Shown: positions 10,411 through 19,326, numbered from the stretch's first letter. The stretch is DNA of 64,000 nt from Selenomonadaceae bacterium (GCA_017428215.1 JAFRRH010000068.1:1-64000); one strand, 5' to 3'. Translations and numbers: made by a program. Notes: generated by a model from the sequence alone, not told the origin.

Positions 10411-10451
10411 AAAAATCCCTGACGTTCTTAATGAGTGTCGGGGATTTTTTT
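10411..10451. terminator. Terminator after carAB
   Basis: The stem AATCCCTGAC/GTCGGGGATT is flanked by A-run and T-run, so it can act for carB on plus and for ahbB on minus. Confidence 0.8.
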
Positions 10452-10463
10452 ACGTGATTAACT

Positions 10464-10949
10464 TCATGTCGTTTCGCAAAAATATTTCATGCCGGTTTTC
10501 TTCCACTCTTTTTTAGTGTAGAGAATTTTATAATTTGTGACGCCCGTTAAACTTGAAAGCTCGCCGATAATTTTTTCGCACTCTTCGCGAGTCTTCGCAT
10601 GAATCATTGTATAAAGATTATAATTCCAATTTGGCGCGGGCGTCCTGTCGTAGCAGTGAGAAACCGCCGTATGAGAAACCATTATTTGCGCGATTTCATC
10701 TAGTTTATCTGGCGGCACTTGCCACGCACAAAGAGCATTTGCATTAAAACCAACTTCACGATGTCGAAGTACCGCTCCCATTTTGCGGATTTTTTTTTCG
10801 TCAACCAAATCCTTGACCCGTCGTAAAAATTCTTCTTCGCTTATACCTACTTGTGCCGCTAAAATTTTATACGGCTCCTCGCATAGTGGAAAATCCCCCT
10901 GCAACGCTTTGATAATTTCCTTATCCCGCTGATTTAAATTTTCCAACAC
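10464..10949 (-). CDS. ahbB: Lrp/AsnC-type siroheme decarboxylase subunit (AhbB-like)
   Basis: A protein of 161 residues in the AhbA/AhbB/NirDLGH family. It has an N-terminal winged helix (LNQRDKEIIKALQGDFPL) and a C-terminal ferredoxin-like fold with the family motif RKMGAVLRHREVGF and the conserved ALCAWQVP and NYNLYTMIHA stretches. In the alternative heme pathway, AhbAB decarboxylates siroheme to 12,18-didecarboxysiroheme. It lies 12 bases after its partner gene. No ahbC or ahbD is in the window, so the pathway cannot be confirmed here. It could be mistaken for an Lrp transcription regulator, but the conserved RR/KMG and NYN motifs favour the enzyme. Confidence 0.8.
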   Translation of the reverse strand: MLENLNQRDKEIIKALQGDFPLCEEPYKILAAQVGISEEEFLRRVKDLVDEKKIRKMGAVLRHREVGFNANALCAWQVPPDKLDEIAQIMVSHTAVSHCYDRTPAPNWNYNLYTMIHAKTREECEKIIGELSSLTGVTNYKILYTKKEWKKTGMKYFCETT

Positions 10950-10961
10950 CTTCCCTCCGAG

Positions 10962-11420
10962 CTATTGGAGTTTGAACTGCACATTGATTTTGTACTTTTT
11001 GTTAGCCTTGAGCTTTAGCATATCTTCGACGCCACGCAGTGACCGAATTTCTGCCAAAATGTTTGACTCATGCTCCGCGCTCGGCGTCAACAGCGTGAAC
11101 CACAGGTTGTAAGCTCCCTCGCGCTCGTAATTGTGCGTTGCGCCTGGATAGCGATTTACTGCCTCCGCCACCGCGCAGATTGCTGACGGCTCGACCTTAA
11201 GCGCGATAAGCGTTCCTTGATAGCCCAGCTGATTTGAATCAAAGAACGTTCCGATTCGCCGCAAAAATCCTGCCGCTTTGAGTTCGCGCAATCTTGCAAG
11301 TACAGTGCCTTCGTCCGTGCCAAGCCGACTTGCCATTTCCGCGAACGGGTGAGAACAAATTGGTATATCGCCTTGCAAAAGATTCAGTAATGCTTTGTCG
11401 AAAGTTGAAAGCCTCGTCAT
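10962..11420 (-). CDS. ahbA: Lrp/AsnC-type siroheme decarboxylase subunit (AhbA-like)
   Basis: A protein of 152 residues, paralogous to the next gene. It has a winged helix (FDKALLNLLQGDIPICSHPF) and then the RRIGTFFDSNQLGYQGTL motif. AhbA and AhbB act together as a heterodimer on siroheme. The upstream position in the pair, the 12-base gap and the shared architecture support a two-gene unit. The acidic/aromatic NYEREGAYNLWFTL stretch matches the AhbA side of the family. An alternative is a nir-type heme d1 decarboxylase, but no nitrite reductase genes are visible. Confidence 0.8.
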   Translation of the reverse strand: MTRLSTFDKALLNLLQGDIPICSHPFAEMASRLGTDEGTVLARLRELKAAGFLRRIGTFFDSNQLGYQGTLIALKVEPSAICAVAEAVNRYPGATHNYEREGAYNLWFTLLTPSAEHESNILAEIRSLRGVEDMLKLKANKKYKINVQFKLQ

Positions 11421-11473
11421 CTTGAACTCTCCCTCTACGCCGCTTTACGCTCAACGGCGCATTTTTTCTGCCG

Positions 11474-12088
11474 CTATTTTATCAAAGAGTTAAGGATAAC
11501 GTCAAGCAATTCTGAACGCCCTTCATTTTTTGTTGACGAGTATGGAAGGATTGATTCCTCGTCGATTCCCAAAGAATTTTTTATCGCGTCGAGATGTTTT
11601 TGGCGTTGCGTTTTGCCAATTTTATCAGCCTTAGTTGCGACGACGAGCACGGGCAAATTTTTTTCAACGAGACTTGCAAACGAATTTAAATCGGACTCTT
11701 GCGGCGGGTGGCGCATATCGATAAGCTGGCAGACGAATTTAATATCGCGTTGGCTTGAAAGATATTCGTCGATAAATTTCGCCCAAAGTTTGCGATTAGT
11801 CTTGGAAGTTTTAGCATAACCATAGCCAGGCAAATCAACCAGATAAAATTCGTGGCGGATGTCAATGGTTTTAAGTTCCACGCGAAAAAAATTTATCGTT
11901 TGAGTTTTACCGGGAGTTCCCGACGTTCGCGCCAAAGATTTTCTGTTCGTCAACGAATTTATCAGCGAAGACTTACCAACATTTGACCGCCCGACGAAAA
12001 CAATTTCAGGCAAAAGTTCTTCCGGACAAGTTTTTTTACTTACTGCCGATGTCACGTATTCGCTTTTGATAATTTTAATTTCCTCCAT
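11474..12088 (-). CDS. engB: Ribosome biogenesis GTPase EngB/YsxC
   Basis: A protein of 204 residues. GTPase motifs are in order: G1 GRSNVGKSS (about 32-40), G3 DLPGYGYA, G4 TKADK and the preceding switch TSGTPGKTQTINFF. The family is essential for large-subunit assembly in the cytoplasm. The length and the N-terminal KSEYVTSA stretch fit EngB. The start ATG 12088 is preceded by GGAGGATCAAC. It is transcribed away from ispH; the 200-base divergent gap holds the ispH promoter. Confidence 0.93.
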   Translation of the reverse strand: MEEIKIIKSEYVTSAVSKKTCPEELLPEIVFVGRSNVGKSSLINSLTNRKSLARTSGTPGKTQTINFFRVELKTIDIRHEFYLVDLPGYGYAKTSKTNRKLWAKFIDEYLSSQRDIKFVCQLIDMRHPPQESDLNSFASLVEKNLPVLVVATKADKIGKTQRQKHLDAIKNSLGIDEESILPYSSTKNEGRSELLDVILNSLIK

Positions 12089-12194
12089 GTTGATCCTCCA
12101 AAAATTTTAGCTTTAAGTATACGATTAACGAAACTATTTTACAAATCAGTTACCGATAAATTTTAATAAACACGAAAAAATTTTCTCAAAGTTA

Positions 12195-12223
12195 TTGCTT
12201 GCAAAGGTCGATTATGCTATATT
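12195..12223 (+). promoter_or_regulatory. Promoter of ispH-rpsA
   Basis: TTGCTT-17-TATATT with an extended -10 (TGC before the hexamer). It lies about 65 bases upstream of the ispH start. Just downstream, TCGACAA/TTGTCGA forms a 7-bp inverted repeat in the leader. Confidence 0.5.
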
Positions 12224-12288
12224 AAACGACAGTTATCGACAAGTTGAGGGTTTTCTATTTGTCGAAACCAATCAGACAGGTGGTAGAT

Positions 12289-13110
12289 ATGGAAGTAATC
12301 TTGTCGGAATATTTAGGTTTTTGTTATGGCGTCAAGCGGGCGATAAAAATTGCCAGAGAGCACGCGGATGGGAAAAGTTGCACATTAGGACCTATAATCC
12401 ATAATCCGCAGATGGTTGAACGGCTGAAAGTCGAAGGCGTTGGCTCGGTCGAAGATTTAACGGCGATGGAGGAGGGCACGATAATAATTCGCTCACACGG
12501 CGTAGGACCGCAAGTTTACAAAGAAGCTCAAGCAAAGGGATTAAAGGTTGTCGACGCAACTTGTCCGCACGTAAAAAAAGCGCAACTCTCTGCTAAGGAA
12601 TTGGTAGAGGACGGGCGGCAAGTCGTAATCGTTGGCGAAAAAAATCATCCCGAAGTTAAAAGTATCTTTGAATGGTCGAACAATCGGGCAACTATTCTGG
12701 AGACGGAAGAAGACGCTAAAAACTTCGCGCCTTGCCCCAAACTCGGAATAGTTTCTCAAACAACGGTGAGCGGCGAGAATTTTGTCAGGATAGTGGCGCA
12801 CCTGCTCGGAAAATCACACGACATAAGAATTCTACGAACTATCTGTACAGCAACGGAACAAAGACAAACAGCAGCATTGGAGTTGGCAAGCAAGGTTGAT
12901 GTCATGCTGGTAATCGGCGGACGCAACAGCGCAAATACCACGCGCCTTGCTCAACTTTGTGAAAAAAAATGCAGGACTTACCACATAGAGACAGCGCAAG
13001 AACTGTCACCTGAATGGTTATACAAAGCCAACAAGGTTGGTGTAACAGCCGGAGCCTCAACGCCGGACTGGATTATCGGGGAGGTTTATAGAAAGTGTCA
13101 GAGGATTTGA
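12289..13110 (+). CDS. ispH: 4-hydroxy-3-methylbut-2-enyl diphosphate reductase
   Basis: Last enzyme of the MEP isoprenoid pathway, an iron-sulfur reductase that makes IPP and DMAPP. The three cluster cysteines are visible: GFCYG (C12), ATCPHV (C92) and RTICTATEQRQ (C186). Active-site histidines are in PIIHNP, RSHGVG and NHPE, and the GVTAGASTPDWII C-terminal motif is present. The start at ATG 12289 is chosen for the AGGTGG ribosome site and the family N-terminus; the open frame extends 15 codons further upstream. The 3' end overlaps rpsA by 16 bases, an arrangement typical of Clostridia and Negativicutes, where the two are sometimes fused. Confidence 0.95.
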   Translation: MEVILSEYLGFCYGVKRAIKIAREHADGKSCTLGPIIHNPQMVERLKVEGVGSVEDLTAMEEGTIIIRSHGVGPQVYKEAQAKGLKVVDATCPHVKKAQLSAKELVEDGRQVVIVGEKNHPEVKSIFEWSNNRATILETEEDAKNFAPCPKLGIVSQTTVSGENFVRIVAHLLGKSHDIRILRTICTATEQRQTAALELASKVDVMLVIGGRNSANTTRLAQLCEKKCRTYHIETAQELSPEWLYKANKVGVTAGASTPDWIIGEVYRKCQRI

Positions 13111-14252
13111 AGAACGAAGAGATGGGTAATTGGTTGGAAGAGTCGGAGAGTTTTAAGAACATTCACGAGCATGAAGTGGTTGAGGGTACTGTTATCCAGG
13201 TAAATCGCGACGAGGCATTCGTCGATATAGGTTACAAGCAGGAATTGCCGCTTCCTAAAAAAGAATTGGCAGTTCCCGAACCGGATTCAGCAGAAGATGT
13301 CGTCAAACAGGGCGACAAAATTAAAGTTTACATTCTGTCTCTCGGCGGCGAAAATGGTGGACTTCTCTCCAAAATTAAAGCCGATGCCGAAGTTGTTTGG
13401 GACGAGCTTAGGGCGATTAAGGAACATAATGACGACCCCGAAGTGACGGAATTGCAGACTGTCGACGCGCATATTAATAACGTCGTCAAAGGCGGCTTAA
13501 CTGCAACCGTCAACGGACTGCGCGGCTTTATTCCCGCCTCGCAAATGGAATTGCATTTCGTAAAAGATTTGAACGCTTATGTTGGACAGACGGTTAAAGC
13601 CTTGCCGATTGAAATTGAATCGTATAAACGCCGTCTCGTTCTTAGCCGCCGCCAACTTTTGGAACGCGAACGCGAAATTAAGTTGCAGGAAGTTTTCAGT
13701 ACATTGCACGAAGGCGACGTTATCAAAGGCACCGTTAAACGTCTCGTAGATTACGGCGCATTTATTGACGTGGGCGGCGTCGACGGGCTTGCGCACATTT
13801 CTGATTTGTCGTGGGAACGTGTCAGCCATCCTTCCGCCGTTCTTAAAGTTGGCGATGAAGTTGATGTTTACGTTAAAAATGTCGACAGAGAAACGCACCG
13901 GATTTCTCTTTCCGTCAAACAAACTTTGCGCGATCCTTGGCTTGACAGGGCGGAAGCTTATCGCGAAGGCGACTTTATCGAGGGCAAAATTGTTAAGCTT
14001 GCGACATTCGGCGCATTCATGGAAATTGAGCCTGGCTTTGACGGCTTAATTCCAATGGGCGAACTCAGCGACCGCCGCATTGAAAACGCAGACGAGGCAG
14101 TTGCCGTTGGCGATATTGTCAAGGTTAAAGTTTTGCGTATCGACCTCAAGCGCAAACGCATTTCCCTTTCGATTAACCGCGCTCGCCGCGAAGGTGCTCA
14201 CGCAACTTTCAAACGGTATCAGCCCGCTGAAGAAAAATCGAACGAAGAATAA
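13095..14252 (+). CDS. rpsA: Ribosomal protein S1-like protein with four S1 domains
   Basis: A protein of 385 residues with four OB-fold S1 repeats: about 23-95 (GTVIQVNRDEAFVDIGY), 108-175 (GGLTATVNGLRGFIP), 193-265 (GTVKRLVDYGAFIDVGG) and 278-350 (GKIVKLATFGAFMEIEPG). It binds mRNA and assists translation initiation, or acts as an S1-like RNA-binding protein; Firmicute versions are shorter than the six-domain E. coli S1. The GTG 13095 start overlaps ispH, with GGGGAGG ten bases upstream inside ispH, so the two are probably translationally coupled. Two terminators follow. Confidence 0.88.
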   Translation: MSEDLKNEEMGNWLEESESFKNIHEHEVVEGTVIQVNRDEAFVDIGYKQELPLPKKELAVPEPDSAEDVVKQGDKIKVYILSLGGENGGLLSKIKADAEVVWDELRAIKEHNDDPEVTELQTVDAHINNVVKGGLTATVNGLRGFIPASQMELHFVKDLNAYVGQTVKALPIEIESYKRRLVLSRRQLLEREREIKLQEVFSTLHEGDVIKGTVKRLVDYGAFIDVGGVDGLAHISDLSWERVSHPSAVLKVGDEVDVYVKNVDRETHRISLSVKQTLRDPWLDRAEAYREGDFIEGKIVKLATFGAFMEIEPGFDGLIPMGELSDRRIENADEAVAVGDIVKVKVLRIDLKRKRISLSINRARREGAHATFKRYQPAEEKSNEE

Positions 14253-14285
14253 TTAACTAGCAAGAAAGACTCCCGCAAATTTAAA

Positions 14286-14335
14286 AGAGCGGTTCAGTTT
14301 CCGGAATGGAGATTGAGCCGCTTTTTGATTAAAAA
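14286..14335 (+). terminator. Terminator 1 after rpsA
   Basis: The stem AGCGGTTCA/TGAGCCGCT is followed by CTTTTTG. Confidence 0.7.
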
Positions 14336-14341
14336 TTTTCT

Positions 14342-14372
14342 CCTCGACGTTCAAACGTTGGGGATTTTTTTT
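14342..14372 (+). terminator. Terminator 2 after rpsA
   Basis: The stem CCTCGACGTT/AACGTTGGGG (with G-U pairs) has a two-base loop and then an eight-T run. It insulates the following secreted-protein gene. Confidence 0.7.
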
Positions 14373-14433
14373 GCACAAGTGAATTGACGAAAAAAAAAAC
14401 AATTATAATGACTATTGAAAGGAGGCAAGCATC

Positions 14434-14721
14434 ATGTTGAAAAAAGTTTTTGCAACGTTTTTACTGACTGCGGCATTGCTTATTATCGGTGCGCAAGTCA
14501 ATAGTGCGGAAGCGTCTTGGTACGCCAGAGTTTCCTACTGCAATGAGTGGATTTCGTTATGGATATCTCCTGATTATGGCGCCAGGCGTATTGCTACAAT
14601 TCCGCTCGGCGCAGTGATTTTGGTTACCGACGATTACGATGATGGCGAGTTTGTGTCGGCTCGATACAACGGTATGTATGGCTACGTTTTGGAAAAATAC
14701 CTCGACGACGCCGAAAAATGA
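14434..14721 (+). CDS. Small secreted SH3-domain protein
   Basis: A protein of 95 residues. The signal peptide (KKVFATFLLTAALLIIGA) ends near AEA-S (about residue 27). The mature part is one bacterial SH3 module with ISLWISPDYGARRIATIPLG and GMYGYVLEKYL, the consensus pattern for SH3b domains that bind cell wall or act as spacers. AAAGGAGG precedes the ATG. A TATAAT lies upstream, but the nearest TTGACG is only 14 bases away. The next gene, a secreted peptidase, starts 20 bases later, so the two are probably co-transcribed. Confidence 0.7.
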   Translation: MLKKVFATFLLTAALLIIGAQVNSAEASWYARVSYCNEWISLWISPDYGARRIATIPLGAVILVTDDYDDGEFVSARYNGMYGYVLEKYLDDAEK

Positions 14722-14741
14722 TTGCTCGGAGATGATTTGAT

Positions 14742-15812
14742 TTGCACAGATTGAAACTTACTTTTGCCGCGTGTTTTACGGCAATTTTTTTTTGCTTAGG
14801 GTGTATGACGGAGGGCGCGAGCGAGCCTGAAGAAATTCCCACCGAAAATTTTTCTGCCGCGCCGCAACTTCCGCGTGAGGCTTTAATCGTTTATTCAAGC
14901 CCCGTCAAATATTCTTACGAAGATTTTTTGCATGATGTGAAAATCCTTCGCGAAACTTATCCGAATCAAATTCAAGTCTTAAAGTTGTGCGATACGGCGG
15001 ACGGGCGCGGTGTCTTCGATATTGTTTTGGGCGACCTGCGCGGCGGCAAGCAGATTTTAATTTTCGGAGCAATGCATGCCCGCGAATATATCACGACGCA
15101 AATTGTTATGCGCCAACTCTGCGAAAGCCTCGACGCGCTTAACGGCAACGGCGATACTTATCGGGGAATATCTGCGGCTGAACTTCTGCGCGGGCTTACG
15201 ATTCATTTCGTGCCCAATAGCAATCCCGACGGCGTGGCGATAAGTCAATTCGGATTGGCGGGCGTGAATAATCCTGAACTTCGTGCTAAAGTTGCGGCGA
15301 TGAGTGACGACCTCGAACAGTGGAAAGCCAACGCTAACGGCGTCGACTTAAACAGAAATTTTGACGCGGATTGGCATGAATTTATCGGCGAGCCTTATCC
15401 GGGTTCTGAACGTTACAAGGGAAGTTATCCCGGCAGTGAGCCTGAAGCCGCCGCGTTGATTCGTTTAACGCAGGATTATCACATTAAGCGGGCGATAAGT
15501 TATCACACTTGCGGAGCGTTGATTTATTGGTACTATAAACAAAGCGGCACCGTCCTTGCTGAATCTCAAAAATTCGCGGAGGAAATTTCTAACGTGACGG
15601 GCTATTATCTTGACGATGATTATACTGCGGTTGACGCGGCGGGCTATAAGGATTGGGCGGTTTACAAGTTGGGGATACCGAGCCTCACAATCGAAGTCGG
15701 CGCGGAGAACGGCAATTATTTCAGTCCTGTGCCGCAAAGTCAATTTAATGCGATTTGGGAACGCAATAAAAATGTTGTCTACGCGACAGCTTACAATTTA
15801 AAATTTGAATAG
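14742..15812 (+). CDS. M14 zinc carboxypeptidase, lipoprotein
   Basis: A protein of 356 residues with an N-terminal lipobox (CLGC, Cys about 21) after a hydrophobic stretch. The peptidase M14 fold shows zinc ligands in MHAREY (H112, E115), NPDG, the substrate-binding GVDLNRNF, the third ligand in SYHTCG and the catalytic glutamate in LTIEVG. It is probably anchored outside the cytoplasmic membrane and trims peptides, perhaps murein peptides (gamma-D-Glu-DAP type). The TTG 14742 start follows GGAG by ten bases. Followed by a strong terminator. Confidence 0.85.
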   Translation: MHRLKLTFAACFTAIFFCLGCMTEGASEPEEIPTENFSAAPQLPREALIVYSSPVKYSYEDFLHDVKILRETYPNQIQVLKLCDTADGRGVFDIVLGDLRGGKQILIFGAMHAREYITTQIVMRQLCESLDALNGNGDTYRGISAAELLRGLTIHFVPNSNPDGVAISQFGLAGVNNPELRAKVAAMSDDLEQWKANANGVDLNRNFDADWHEFIGEPYPGSERYKGSYPGSEPEAAALIRLTQDYHIKRAISYHTCGALIYWYYKQSGTVLAESQKFAEEISNVTGYYLDDDYTAVDAAGYKDWAVYKLGIPSLTIEVGAENGNYFSPVPQSQFNAIWERNKNVVYATAYNLKFE

Positions 15813-15821
15813 AGAAATTTA

Positions 15822-15857
15822 AAAGAGGCTTTGTCCCGATTGAGACAGAGCCTCTTT
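15822..15857. terminator. Bidirectional terminator
   Basis: The stem AAGAGGCTTTGTC/GACAGAGCCTCTT has a short loop and sits between the convergent M14 and ogg genes. Confidence 0.75.
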
Positions 15858-15860
15858 GCT

Positions 15861-16676
15861 TTATTTATTGTTGCGCTTGTAGTAGAAAATATATTGCTGA
15901 AGAATTCCGGCGTTCTTACCGAATTTGGAGAAAATATTTTCGCCGCCAAAGTCTTGATTAATAGCTCGCCTAATCCAAACGTCTACGGGCACACGATCAA
16001 CGCGGTGATAGGCAAATAACGCGACGCAGTTGGCAATCTTGTCGCCGACGCCGTCAATCAACTTTAAGTCTTCGGTGAGGTCGTTATCCGAAAAAGTTCC
16101 CAGTTCATTTAAGTCAACCATGCCGCTATCGACTTTTTCCACCGCATCCTTAATGTAAGCTTTCCGATAAGCAAGCCCCAATCCGCTCAAATCATCAACA
16201 GCTACATTCAACATATCTTTGACACGCGGGAAAAGATACACACCGTCTATACACCGCCCGAATAGCTCGCAAATTTTCTCGACGGAACTTTTTATTGAGG
16301 GAATATTTTTCCGCTGGCTGATTATAAAACTTATCAACATCTCGAAAGAATTTTGCCGCAGAATACGAATCCCTTTACCGTACTCCGTCGCGTCGTGCAA
16401 AAATTTTCCGTAAGGCTTGCCCGCCGCAAAGTTTTCAATGTCGCGCCGAATGTCCGCGTAATTCGTGCCTAAGTCAAAATAATTTTCCCAGACGTCCTTC
16501 CAAGTCTCCTCGTCGCAGTCAACCTCGAAAATTCCCTCGTCAAGCTTGCTAATGTGCAAAATATTTTCGCCAGTAATAAATCTGAACAAACCAGGCTCAA
16601 TCTCTTTAGGGCGGAAGCATTGCCCGCTATCGACAATTTTTTTTAAGTCAAAATCGTCATTAATTCTGATTTCCAT
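15861..16676 (-). CDS. ogg: 8-oxoguanine DNA glycosylase/AP lyase
   Basis: A protein of 271 residues in the OGG1 branch of the HhH-GPD superfamily; it excises oxidised guanine. The N-terminal domain has the SGQCFR motif. The HhH-GPD region carries IDGVGDKIANCVALF with the catalytic lysine and VPVDVWIRR with the catalytic aspartate. ISQRKNIPSIKSSVEKIC matches the OGG NNN-type region, although the asparagines are partly replaced. Start ATG 16676 has GGAGG eight bases upstream; the longer frame to 16736 lies inside aroB. It overlaps aroB by 17 bases and is last in the aro operon. Confidence 0.85.
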   Translation of the reverse strand: MEIRINDDFDLKKIVDSGQCFRPKEIEPGLFRFITGENILHISKLDEGIFEVDCDEETWKDVWENYFDLGTNYADIRRDIENFAAGKPYGKFLHDATEYGKGIRILRQNSFEMLISFIISQRKNIPSIKSSVEKICELFGRCIDGVYLFPRVKDMLNVAVDDLSGLGLAYRKAYIKDAVEKVDSGMVDLNELGTFSDNDLTEDLKLIDGVGDKIANCVALFAYHRVDRVPVDVWIRRAINQDFGGENIFSKFGKNAGILQQYIFYYKRNNK

Positions 16677-17709
16677 TGCATAATCCTCCGAAAACTTTTT
16701 TGACAATCTGCGCGGGCACGTCTCGACAAATTTCAACTTCGCCGAAATTTTTCATTAGTACCCAGTTAACCACGCCGCCAACAGTTTTTTTATCGCGAAA
16801 AGTCACGGCGTAAAGTTTATCTGCGTCAAGCCCCGTGCAAGTCGTCATTATACCAAATTTTTTTATAAGATTTTCAAGCCGCTGAACATTTTCTGCAGAA
16901 GTTTTGCCCAGCTCCAAACTAATCAAAGCCGCCGCCATCATGCCGACTGCAACCGCCTCGCCGTGACGATATTTTTTGTAGCCGGTTTCCTCTTCAATCG
17001 CGTGCGCCAATGTGTGACCAAAATTTAAAATCCTACGCAAGCCCGCCTCGCGCTCGTCAGAACTTACAACCGACGCTTTTATCTCGCAGGAACGCTTAAC
17101 GACGTGCGCTAAAGTTTTCAAGTCGCGCTGTAAAATTTTATCCGCGTTATCCTCAAGATAGCTGAAAAATTTTTCGTCGCTAATCATGCCGTATTTGACG
17201 ACTTCGCCGAGTCCAGATTTAATTTCGCGTTCGGGCAACGTCTTTAAAAAATTTAAGTCGATAAAAACTGCGCGTGGTTGATGAAATGCGCCGATTAAAT
17301 TTTTCCCTAGCGCATGATTGACAGCCGTTTTACCGCCGACGGAAGAATCAACTTGCGCTAAAAGCGTCGTCGGAATTTGAATCAGATTGACGCCGCGCAT
17401 AAAAGTTGCCGCAACGAATCCCGCTAAATCTCCGACAACGCCGCCGCCTAAAGCAATCACGACGGATTTTCTATCAAGTCCCGCCTCAATCGCTCGCGTG
17501 TAAAGTTTTTCAGCCTCGCGCAGATTTTTAGCAGTTTCACCGTCGGGAATCAGCGCAACTTCGTAGGGAAATTTTTCATCACAAGGAATATTTTTTTGCG
17601 TGACGAGTAAAGCTTTACCGCCTACAAATTTATCGACGCCGCTCAAAATGTCCTCGCCGATAAAAATTTCGTAGCTCGCCGCGCCCAAATCTACCAAAAC
17701 TTTCTCCAT
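16660..17709 (-). CDS. aroB: 3-dehydroquinate synthase
   Basis: Converts DAHP to 3-dehydroquinate in the shikimate pathway; NAD- and metal-dependent. At 349 residues it is a normal size. Motifs: GGGVVGDLAGFVAATFMRG, TTLLAQVDSSVGGKTAVNH, the zinc ligands in LGEVVKYG, RRILNFGHTLAHAIE and HGEAVAVGM. The start at ATG 17709 is supported by GGAG upstream and four-base spacing from aroK. The open frame extends 40 codons further back within aroK, but that part has no family similarity. Confidence 0.95.
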   Translation of the reverse strand: MEKVLVDLGAASYEIFIGEDILSGVDKFVGGKALLVTQKNIPCDEKFPYEVALIPDGETAKNLREAEKLYTRAIEAGLDRKSVVIALGGGVVGDLAGFVAATFMRGVNLIQIPTTLLAQVDSSVGGKTAVNHALGKNLIGAFHQPRAVFIDLNFLKTLPEREIKSGLGEVVKYGMISDEKFFSYLEDNADKILQRDLKTLAHVVKRSCEIKASVVSSDEREAGLRRILNFGHTLAHAIEEETGYKKYRHGEAVAVGMMAAALISLELGKTSAENVQRLENLIKKFGIMTTCTGLDADKLYAVTFRDKKTVGGVVNWVLMKNFGEVEICRDVPAQIVKKVFGGLCNGNQN

Positions 17710-17713
17710 ACTC

Positions 17714-18235
17714 TTAACTCCTAAACTTCCGCAGATAGCGGCAAATGTCGTCGATAATTTGAATCGGTGACCAATCTGTCGTATCAACTTGATAATCTGC
17801 GCGGTCGTAAAATTGTTTTCGTTCGGCAAGAAGTTTTTTTATCGTCTCAAGTCGTTCGTTGCCGCCGCCGTCTAAAACTGGACGCTCACCACGCCGCGCA
17901 GTTCTGGCAAAAATTTCTTCCGGCTCCGTCGTCAAGCAAATCATTACGCCCGAATCTTTCAGCAAGCGAAAATTTTCCTCGTCCTTAATCGTGCCGCCGC
18001 CCGTCGCTATAATCAGCCCGCGCCGTTCGGAAAGTTCTTTAACTGCAATTCGTTCGAGTTTGCGGAAATGTTCTTCGCCGTATAGTTCAAATATTTTCGG
18101 TATGGAAAGTTTCTGCTCCGTCTCAATTTTTTTATCAATGTCAACAAACGGTCTGCCGAGTTTCGTCGCTAAAAGTTTACCGAGGCTCGTCTTGCCCGTC
18201 CCCATAAAGCCCGTTAATATTACGTTGTCTTTCAT
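17714..18235 (-). CDS. aroK: Shikimate kinase
   Basis: Phosphorylates shikimate with ATP. A protein of 173 residues with the P-loop GFMGTGKTSLG, the substrate motif DIDKKIE, GGGTIKDEENF and the lid arginines in ARRGERPVL. It overlaps aroC by four bases (ATGA) and ends four bases before aroB, forming a coupled aroC-aroK-aroB unit. Confidence 0.94.
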   Translation of the reverse strand: MKDNVILTGFMGTGKTSLGKLLATKLGRPFVDIDKKIETEQKLSIPKIFELYGEEHFRKLERIAVKELSERRGLIIATGGGTIKDEENFRLLKDSGVMICLTTEPEEIFARTARRGERPVLDGGGNERLETIKKLLAERKQFYDRADYQVDTTDWSPIQIIDDICRYLRKFRS

Positions 18236-19314
18236 AAGCCAAAATCCCTCGCAAGCCGTTCGCGATAAATTTTTAAATTGGCAAGAGTATCAATAAGCGC
18301 GTCGCCGCCAAATTTTTCAACGAACGCATCAGCCGTAACGATAGCCGCCATAGCCTCGCCGACAACTTCAGCCGCCCATATCGCGCAAGTGTCCGAACGT
18401 TCTTTGCTAGCCGTCGTCGCAAGTTTCGTGGCAATGTCAACAGTCTGCAACGGTTTCATCAAAGTTGGAATCGGTTTCATTGCGGCGCGAATGATTAAAT
18501 CTTCACCGTTTGTCATGCCGCCTTCAAAGCCGCCCGCCCGATTTGTTTTGCGATAAATTTTGCCGTCGTCAATAAAAATTTCGTCATGGACTTCGCTACC
18601 AAGTTTTGTTGCGTTTGCAAAGCCGTCGCCGAGTTCGACAGCCTTAATCGCTTGAATCGACATGAACGCCGCCGCAAATTTCGCGTCAAGCTTTTTATCC
18701 CACTGAATGTGACTGCCTAAGCCCGCCGGCACGCCTGAAACTTTTATCTCGAAAATGCCGCCGACTGTATCACCCAAAGCTTTTGCCTCGTCGATGCGAT
18801 TTTTAATTTTATCGCCGCTAACACCGCCGACGCTTAAAACTTCGCCGGAAATTTCCACACTACAAGCTTTAAGAAAAATTTTACACAACGCGCCCGCCGC
18901 AACTCGCATAGTAGTTTCCCGCGCAGAAGAACGCTCCAAAATGTCGCGCACATCTGAACGATTATATTTAGCCGCGCCCGTCAAGTCGGCATGACCGGGA
19001 CGAGCATTAGTAACTTTCTCGCCATAAGGTGAACCTTCCGCGCTCATGCGTTCGTGCCAATTTTGCCAATCGCGATTTTCGACGCTTAAAGTTATCGGAC
19101 TGCCAATCGTCTCTCCAAAACGAATTCCCGACAAAAATTCTACGCGGTCGCTTTCGATTTTCATACGCCCGCCGCGCCCATAGCCGCCTTGTCGACGTTT
19201 AAGTTCCGCGTTGATAAATTCGCTTGAAACTTTTAAACCCGCTGGCAAGCCCTCCAAAATGCAAACGAGCCGCGAACCGTGACTTTCGCCGCCGCTTAGG
19301 TATCTGACGCCCAT
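18232..19314 (-). CDS. aroC: Chorismate synthase
   Basis: FMN-dependent conversion of EPSP to chorismate. A protein of 360 residues with the family signatures GESHGSRLVCILEGLPAG (about 10-27), RGGRMKIESDRVEFLSG, ARPGHADLTGAAKY and ERSSARETTMRVAAGA. First gene of the aroC-aroK-aroB-ogg cluster; GAGGTG lies in the 12-base gap after the upstream SDR gene, which suggests read-through from it. Confidence 0.96.
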   Translation of the reverse strand: MGVRYLSGGESHGSRLVCILEGLPAGLKVSSEFINAELKRRQGGYGRGGRMKIESDRVEFLSGIRFGETIGSPITLSVENRDWQNWHERMSAEGSPYGEKVTNARPGHADLTGAAKYNRSDVRDILERSSARETTMRVAAGALCKIFLKACSVEISGEVLSVGGVSGDKIKNRIDEAKALGDTVGGIFEIKVSGVPAGLGSHIQWDKKLDAKFAAAFMSIQAIKAVELGDGFANATKLGSEVHDEIFIDDGKIYRKTNRAGGFEGGMTNGEDLIIRAAMKPIPTLMKPLQTVDIATKLATTASKERSDTCAIWAAEVVGEAMAAIVTADAFVEKFGGDALIDTLANLKIYRERLARDFGL

Positions 19315-19326
19315 AAAATCACCTCG

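Noticed and set aside
13497-13922. 141-residue frame opposite rpsA
   Set aside because: Antisense shadow inside S1 repeats.
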